The translations under genes were made by a program, and so were the position numbers. The notes under the pieces were generated by a model, which saw nothing but the letters and a program-made list of their open reading frames with translations, had not been told where the DNA came from and searched no databases. Shown piece by piece: positions 14,501 through 18,245 of a DNA stretch of 18,245 bases. This DNA is from Micavibrio sp. UBA6139 (GTDB taxonomy: Bacteria > Pseudomonadota > Alphaproteobacteria > Micavibrionales > Micavibrionaceae). The number at the start of each line of letters is the position of its first letter. The stretch's first letter is position 1. The stretch lies in assembly GCA_002423285.1 (NCBI GenBank), contig DIVF01000005.1:1-18245 (forward strand). The letters run 5' to 3'.

Positions 14501-16269
14501 TCTTCCTGTCCGGCCCGGGTCGAATCAACAATCGCCATCGTTGGTTTCAGCGATTTAATTTTTTCGATATTGAGTGCCGGGTGCGACAGAACGGTGTCAT
14601 CAACCTTCGCATCCGAAAAATGCAGGATAGACCCTTCAGCCGTTTTAACATTGACCCAGTTGGTGATGGCGGAGTGTGGCATCCACCCGAATGTCATATC
14701 GAACGGACCTGATTTCAGATCCATTTCCTTATTAATGACGGTCCATTTTTTCGGCATGAATTCTTTTGGCACGTCCAGATCACGGCAGGCCTTTTCGATA
14801 TACATGCGGGTGGCTTCGTTACAGACCAGATGATCAATGACGTAACCAGCCAACAGCAAATGCGGCACACCGAGGAAGTGATCCAAATGCGGGTGCGTAA
14901 TCATCAGCGTGCTGACTTTATGCTTTGGTTTGTGTTTCGGATTGTTGCGGTGTTCAAAATATGAACCTGCAAAGGACATCATGCCGTCAAACCCGGTGGT
15001 GTCACGGTTTAAGGGCGTAATCCCGCAATCAACCATCACAGCATCAGATTTATAGCCGCCCTTGTCATCGTGCCATTCATATAAATGGACGAAACAGTTT
15101 GCACCGATACCGCCATCCTGCTGGAACAGGCGCGGACCCGACGGGTTCCCGCCCAGAACGCGGTAGGTATAGCGTGGGCCATCTTCTTTTTTCAGGGCCG
15201 GCATGCCGCTGATGGCTTTTTGGGTGTTGGTGTAGCTGAGGATTTTTGCCAGATCAGGCATCACACCCTGGCGGACCTGTAACACGGAATCGTGGGAGAA
15301 GTGCAACAAGCGCACCATGTTTTTATGATCGCTGACGCGCTGCGCGCGGCCATCCATATCGGCGGCAACAATTTCCAGCATCTCGGAATTTTTGAGCGAC
15401 TGGCTGGGGCGTACACGGAAACGCACAATATCGCGTTCGGTATAGGGGTTTTGCGCATCCAGTTTCCGGCGCGCCATTTTCAGCGTGAAATTGGTGCTGG
15501 TTTTGTCTTGCTGTTGCTTCAATTCACCATACAGCGTGTATTCAGGACCATTTTTTTCCTGGCTGCGGGCAGTGGCATTGAACAGAACGGGCGTGCCGCG
15601 TGTGGCCTCATACCCCTCTTCAAAAAAGGCGGTGATCGCAGGCAGGAATTCTTTTGGGAAGCGCAGGCGGCGCGTAATGTTTTTGCGGCCCGCTTCATAG
15701 GCCAGACGGGCATTGCCGTCCTTATAGGTATCCGGAAGTGGTTTGGTCTTTAAACCTGCTGTTTCAGCAATTTTATTGAGCAGCGGCATACGGCGCTCAA
15801 GACGCAATTGTTCCAAAGCCTGTTGGCAAGTGGAAATGGCGGCATTGACCGTTTTACGGTCGTTGATATCAATGACTTCGCCCTGGACCACCACACGCGA
15901 TACGCGGATGAAATCTTTGCCAGCAACACGCACAGGCACAGATTCGATCTCAAGGAACGGGGTTAAGACGTTATTGCCGTTCGGGCGGTGAACCCAGTGT
16001 TTCAGGGCAATGGTTGCCCCGCCCTTTTCACCGGGAACGGTATGGGCGTGAACGCCGTGGATCCAACCCTGCTCAGCGAAGAATTTTACGCCAGCGTAAT
16101 CGGCGGCTTTGCCCTGATGATATTTTTGCGGGTCCAACCCGATCTCAGCCGGGAAGAAATTTGGGTGATAATCGGCGGCGCGTTCAAAGGTCCGTTTCAG
16201 GACTCCCTTTGCATTGTCTTGCGGGCCACGGTTTGTACCGTTCGTTTTATTATCATTATTGTTGGTCAT
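11575..16269 (-). CDS. Fusion nuclease: unknown N-terminal region + RNase J-like MBL/beta-CASP domain + exonuclease I (SbcB)-like domain
   Basis: A 1564-residue protein with two nuclease modules. Residues about 366-830 follow the RNase J layout: GGIGANCF (386-393) and VMVDCGI (411-417), metal motif 2 THPHLDH (458-464; His459, His461, Asp463, His464), motif 3 His532 (MPHSAITNW), motif 4 Asp553 (FSDAKVDD), beta-CASP motif DSTRAGQEEETESE (582-595), then His771 (HASGH) and His793 (THGN), 22 residues apart as in RNase J1. Residues about 920-1385 follow E. coli exonuclease I: LDCETTQLGR (941-950; Asp942, Glu944), GFNNTKADDVW (1091-1101; Asp1098/1099), RFDLRNMARMFAYLRP (1124-1139), NAHEASSDVD (1173-1182; His1175, Asp1180), then SH3-like and C-terminal parts (VFNVSDFDP; FEVIHLNRQPLL). 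Residues 1-365 match nothing I recognise; 1390-1564 are charged helix. There is no signal peptide, so it should act in the cytoplasm. Activity on RNA, DNA or both is not decided by sequence. Confidence 0.88.
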   Translation of the reverse strand: MTNNNDNKTNGTNRGPQDNAKGVLKRTFERAADYHPNFFPAEIGLDPQKYHQGKAADYAGVKFFAEQGWIHGVHAHTVPGEKGGATIALKHWVHRPNGNNVLTPFLEIESVPVRVAGKDFIRVSRVVVQGEVIDINDRKTVNAAISTCQQALEQLRLERRMPLLNKIAETAGLKTKPLPDTYKDGNARLAYEAGRKNITRRLRFPKEFLPAITAFFEEGYEATRGTPVLFNATARSQEKNGPEYTLYGELKQQQDKTSTNFTLKMARRKLDAQNPYTERDIVRFRVRPSQSLKNSEMLEIVAADMDGRAQRVSDHKNMVRLLHFSHDSVLQVRQGVMPDLAKILSYTNTQKAISGMPALKKEDGPRYTYRVLGGNPSGPRLFQQDGGIGANCFVHLYEWHDDKGGYKSDAVMVDCGITPLNRDTTGFDGMMSFAGSYFEHRNNPKHKPKHKVSTLMITHPHLDHFLGVPHLLLAGYVIDHLVCNEATRMYIEKACRDLDVPKEFMPKKWTVINKEMDLKSGPFDMTFGWMPHSAITNWVNVKTAEGSILHFSDAKVDDTVLSHPALNIEKIKSLKPTMAIVDSTRAGQEEETESEKSIEQKIVDFANEHPDKGVIGFHIGSNAARMAGFVNAYGRTGRDTVIFGAAKRFLKQVLDKVGLRNGFGLKAHARHEFGKDVVNFTPKAKRANEILDGDAGKQGLLATGTHNEVMSIANRLVENKDQKNLGFITPQKYIAVMSQTGIPGSQKGWNKLIEWFERRGFEYRVIHASGHEGRKGIEKMLDWAGAKYGVVTHGNIDQRLNAEKIVRAKGMESINPVEQDVIQVSDKNGCSVIAQEPSVMIYFSIKRPAEQHYGGGEDVEYYAYMAPPEIRSATGEMIKDIAKARPGVTGGDTRLRQDRNTTQRDPILNMQGADLSSRKKRVNISLPDYLIQNGIMSRVMLDCETTQLGRYAWITQFAAKQSNWFDDNDTRIINIRQTLPQTILPDLNALLATGIAPTELYKTGENFHPPRQFYNEITKFLRESKLGGETHSDHRIWVDANQQAKDPSRRTRGDTPAGIDPYMARTLDYSYKKEETFKNARAIPAKTLVGGFNNTKADDVWLQHAGFRAGALRYSPTNTGGMRRFDLRNMARMFAYLRPDKFKVRQKPENPDFPDFTVQGIMKANNLGYEKYNAHEASSDVDMQDNAILKHMLGIDPELFTQCMLNANPKEVKKFLTGTHNGMLYPRHLMTYINNNAFAASANIGVYVGRSTDKKYMNKALVFNVSDFDPKDFIGMGAQEISEIMSNRNHRLHKAFEVIHLNRQPLLGSADRGFAVGANRGTSLEAMKGYKHFIERHPQMAANMIKAMEMAKFFPDADPRMPMEERVFAAPFMEMSSSDKAVAKLFEPQDREFTDAEYADELNKKRAHALDEFHSTQLRERYVAVMYQVERETKQLFGAEKHYLHPDDRAREKAKEKARIHGLIDSEAMSLGRLENQIKDAKANWAKKMEGKTPEQVVVSERILKESVALVAHLKERIHAGDPDWALQEEDYALLGLNDNISYGRYQRPLSKNPNPKPKAPDVA

Positions 16270-16316
16270 ACGTTTCCCAGTGTGCTCCCCAAAGCGTTTT
16301 TGTCCAATAATGACCG

Positions 16317-16949
16317 CTAGCTTTCCTTGCCGCGATCGCTATCAAACCCTCGTGTCAGACTGCGCGATGCTTTTAATGGCATGGTGCGGGCCCGTATCAT
16401 TTTGCCGTTGGTTTTTCCGGACTCCCTGTTGATGTCCGGATGAATTCTATGCAGTTCCAAGACGCGCTCGAAATCCGGGACCTGGCCTGCATTTATTTGA
16501 TTTATGAGAAACAATGCAGCACTTACGGTGCGTGATGCAACTTTTTCTGTAAATCGGACAGGACGCGCCATCAATTTTAATGATTCGAGGGCGCGGGCCG
16601 GTGTTTGGAACTGCGCTGCATCAAAGATTATTTCCATAACCGGAAGATCTGTCGTATCGCCCAGCTTGTCGTGCCGCCACGAATCGATTCGCAGCATGAT
16701 TTTTTCCGAACCGGACTCATGGCAGTTCTGCAAGCAGTAGGATAGGCCAAGGATGCTGGAATCGGCAGGGTTGGGGCGTGTGGCGGCATTTTCTGCGGCG
16801 TTGACGCCGTCCAGTACAGCCCATCCACGGGCTTGCCAATCTTGCGGTGTGGCAGGGACACAAAACGACCCCACCGGAGCCTCTGGTGGTGTCTTCACGG
16901 AGGGCACTGCCGCAGCTTTCGCGCGGTAGATCTCATTCCTGTAGCCCAT
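16317..16949 (-). CDS. Unknown protein encoded directly upstream of the fusion nuclease
   Basis: A 210-residue reading frame on the same strand as the fusion nuclease, ending 47 bases before its start. I do not recognise the family. There is no signal peptide or membrane segment. The N-terminal 30 residues are Pro/Ala-rich. The central part (about 64-175) looks folded, with alternating strand-like and helical segments: SILGLSYCLQNC, KIMLRIDSWRHD, DLPVMEIIFDAAQF and a helix VSAALFLINQIN. The C-terminal 35 residues are basic (TNGKMIRARTMPLKASRSL) and could bind nucleic acid or an acidic partner. No clear Shine-Dalgarno precedes the ATG at 16947-16949. It is most likely co-transcribed with the nuclease, which makes it a candidate partner or regulator. 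No competing long frame lies on the opposite strand. Confidence 0.6.
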   Translation of the reverse strand: MGYRNEIYRAKAAAVPSVKTPPEAPVGSFCVPATPQDWQARGWAVLDGVNAAENAATRPNPADSSILGLSYCLQNCHESGSEKIMLRIDSWRHDKLGDTTDLPVMEIIFDAAQFQTPARALESLKLMARPVRFTEKVASRTVSAALFLINQINAGQVPDFERVLELHRIHPDINRESGKTNGKMIRARTMPLKASRSLTRGFDSDRGKES

Positions 16950-16974
16950 AACGAAACCCGTTCTGTAGTCTTAC

Positions 16975-16991
16975 GCCATCTTTGTGATGGC
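16975..16991 (-). promoter_or_regulatory. Small leader hairpin before the unknown/nuclease gene pair
   Basis: GCCATC (16975-16980) and GATGGC (16986-16991) pair around a five-base loop, about 26 bases before the ATG of the 210-residue gene. It would lie close to the 5' end of the message if the promoter proposed at 16992-17023 is used. Confidence 0.3.
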
Positions 16992-17023
16992 TTTATATGG
17001 GCCGAAATCCGGACTCATTTCAA
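16992..17023 (-). promoter_or_regulatory. Possible promoter of the unknown/nuclease gene pair
   Basis: On the minus strand TTGAAA (17018-17023) and TATAAA (16992-16997) resemble -35 and -10 boxes, but the 20-base spacer is longer than usual. It lies in the 159-base gap upstream of the 210-residue gene, the only sizeable gap before the two genes. Confidence 0.3.
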
Positions 17024-17105
17024 GACTGGATTCTCCCGTCGGCCCGTGTATAAGGATAGACCGCACCCCCCGGAATACCTACAGACCAACACGACCTATC
17101 CACAG

Positions 17106-17125
17106 GCATTACTTTTGCGTAATGC
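17106..17125 (-). terminator. Weak hairpin at the end of the membrane-protein gene
   Basis: GCATTAC (17106-17112) and GTAATGC (17119-17125) form a seven-base stem that includes the stop codon of the membrane-protein gene. No T-run follows on the minus strand, so it is at best a weak terminator or an mRNA-end hairpin. Confidence 0.3.
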
Positions 17126-17750
17126 GGGCCCTTAGCATAATCAGGTACAGCAGAACGAAGTAGTACATATAAAGTTCCTGCACTTCGCTGACCCGTTCAA
17201 AAATATTCACCAGCTTATCGACCAGATACGGACCAATCGTCAAAATCGCCACCAGCATCAACGCGGCGGATGGATAAAGAATGCTGAATTTTTCCGGCAA
17301 GGTTCCGGGTTTAAATTTTTGTAAAAGCGGAAAGACAATCCCGCCCAGCACAATTCCGATCATCAAAATCAAACGCGGTTTTTGATCCAGCCATGATGTG
17401 GTGTTGTGCAAATTGGTTTCTTGCTGGTCATTGACGCGCGCCCAGTAAGACGGTGTATCCCAATTCAGAAAATGCTGACCCCAACTGACCTCTTCCCCGG
17501 AAATATAAACGCAAGCCAACCCGGCGATCAGCACCCAGGTGAATAAAAACGGGTCTTTTTTGAGGTTTATTTTTAACAGCGTCACAAACGCCACCACCGC
17601 GCCCAGCGTCACCACCAGCCATTGCGCCAGCTCCACAGGCCCGTTTTCCGACATCATAACGGCCAGCTGCGAAGCGTCATGCGTCACTTCATAAGCCAGC
17701 TGCACCACGATCACTAAAATCGGCAACCACAAAAACCAGATTTTTTTCAT
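17109..17750 (-). CDS. Integral membrane protein with GEEVSWGQ / NLHN motif, unknown function
   Basis: A 213-residue inner-membrane protein with about six hydrophobic segments: roughly 4-20, 40-59, 68-84, 127-144, 158-178 and 193-207. Between the third and fourth segments lies a conserved-looking polar stretch, GEEVSWGQHFLNWDTP (85-100) followed by ETNLHN (111-116), which occurs in uncharacterised bacterial membrane proteins. The clustered acidic residues, His and Asn could form a metal or ligand site, but no activity is known to me. A further acidic motif, ERVSEVQELY (185-194), precedes the last segment. The ATG at 17748-17750 has GAAGG nine bases upstream. It follows the DUF3147-like gene by 31 bases on the same strand, so the two are probably co-transcribed. 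Confidence 0.82.
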   Translation of the reverse strand: MKKIWFLWLPILVIVVQLAYEVTHDASQLAVMMSENGPVELAQWLVVTLGAVVAFVTLLKINLKKDPFLFTWVLIAGLACVYISGEEVSWGQHFLNWDTPSYWARVNDQQETNLHNTTSWLDQKPRLILMIGIVLGGIVFPLLQKFKPGTLPEKFSILYPSAALMLVAILTIGPYLVDKLVNIFERVSEVQELYMYYFVLLYLIMLRARITQK

Positions 17751-17781
17751 CTTAATGAACCTTCGGAAGGATAATTTCGGA

Positions 17782-18132
17782 TCACAGCGTAATCCCGAAA
17801 TGGCGCAGCGTCCAGACCATCAGGAAATATAAAACCACCGTCATGCCGCACACCATCCCCATCGCCGCATAAAATGGAACACTGAGACGCAATAACAAGG
17901 GCAACACCAAAAACATCGGCAAGGACGGCAACACATACCAAAATGTCGCCGCCGAATGCGCCGCAATCCGCTCCGCATCCCCCGTATCCCGCCACATCCA
18001 AATCATCGCCATGACCGAGATCAGCGGCAACGACGCAATCAACGCCCCAAAACCCGGATTGCGTTTTGCAATTTCAGAAATGAGGGCGATGAGAATGCCG
18101 GACAACGCGGCTTTCAGAATGGGAAAGAGCAT
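17782..18132 (-). CDS. Small membrane protein, DUF3147-like
   Basis: A 116-residue inner-membrane protein with about four hydrophobic segments (roughly 2-18, 28-46, 66-85 and 90-109). The layout, beginning LKAALSGILIALISEIAKR and continuing GALIASLPLISVMAMIW and WRDTGDAERIAAHS, resembles the DUF3147 family of small four-helix membrane proteins, whose function is unknown. Its size matches that family. The ATG at 18130-18132 has GGAG five bases upstream. It is followed after 31 bases by the 213-residue membrane protein on the same strand. A terminator-like hairpin lies just upstream, so these two probably form their own transcription unit. The family name is from memory of the pattern and not checked against a database. 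Confidence 0.78.
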   Translation of the reverse strand: MLFPILKAALSGILIALISEIAKRNPGFGALIASLPLISVMAMIWMWRDTGDAERIAAHSAATFWYVLPSLPMFLVLPLLLRLSVPFYAAMGMVCGMTVVLYFLMVWTLRHFGITL

Positions 18133-18166
18133 GAGGACTCCAAGGGAAAGAAAAACGGGGTCGCTT

Positions 18167-18188
18167 GAAGGGGGCGGTTGCCCTCTTC
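18167..18188. terminator. Terminator-like hairpin at the right end
   Basis: GAAGGGGGC (18167-18175) pairs with GCCCTCTTC (18180-18188) around GGTT, a nine-base stem with one G-T pair. On the minus strand it is followed after about 10 bases by GTTTTTC, which suits termination of a gene entering from beyond the right edge. The sequence is close to the hairpin at 11535-11556. Confidence 0.6.
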
Positions 18189-18245
18189 ACCAAACTAACT
18201 TTAATCTTATAAGGTGGCTATGACTAGGGCCAAGACTCATTTGAT

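Noticed and set aside
13246..14712. A 488-codon open frame on the plus strand
   Set aside because: It lies fully antisense to the RNase J-like and early ExoI-like parts of the fusion nuclease, whose catalytic motifs are all in the minus-strand frame. Its translation has no recognisable motif.

Overview
The window looks like an alphaproteobacterial chromosome of moderate GC. Three points support this: a FYDLN_acid-type zinc-ribbon protein with a long acidic tail (a family typical of Alphaproteobacteria), a trifunctional-like beta-oxidation protein with the dehydrogenase half first (FadN order rather than E. coli FadB order), and general codon style. A Micavibrio- or Rhodospirillales-like organism is possible, but the sequence does not settle the genus.

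Layout. From 9937 down to 3, everything lies on the minus strand: a thiolase, a 430-residue unknown helical protein, a 3-hydroxyacyl-CoA dehydrogenase/enoyl-CoA hydratase, a HerA-like ATPase (DUF853/YjgR family), an 81-residue unknown protein, a two-domain cytidine deaminase, an acyl-CoA dehydrogenase, and a 2OG-Fe(II) oxygenase that stops early. The thiolase, the hydratase/dehydrogenase and the acyl-CoA dehydrogenase together cover the fatty-acid beta-oxidation cycle. The ATPase, small protein and deaminase form a very tightly packed block (gaps of 1 and 3 bases) inserted among them. From 10156 to 11511 two plus-strand genes, the FYDLN-type protein and prmA, are expressed divergently from the thiolase. 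A perfect 22-base palindrome at 11535-11556 separates prmA from the convergent gene that follows.

The most unusual part is 11575-16949 on the minus strand. A 1564-residue protein there carries, in order, an unassigned N-terminal region (about 1-365), an RNase J-like metallo-beta-lactamase/beta-CASP nuclease (about 366-830) with its metal-binding residues in place, and a complete exonuclease I (SbcB)-like DEDDh exonuclease (about 920-1385) with its catalytic residues in place, then a charged helical tail. I know of no described protein that joins these two nucleases. A 210-residue unknown protein is encoded 47 bases upstream on the same strand and is a candidate partner.

The right end (17109-18132, minus strand) holds two small integral membrane proteins of unknown function, one with a GEEVSWGQ/NLHN motif and one that resembles DUF3147. 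A terminator-like hairpin at 18167-18188 is nearly the same sequence as the one after prmA. No tRNA, rRNA, CRISPR array, insertion sequence or prophage gene was seen, and no gene-free stretch exceeds 300 bases.
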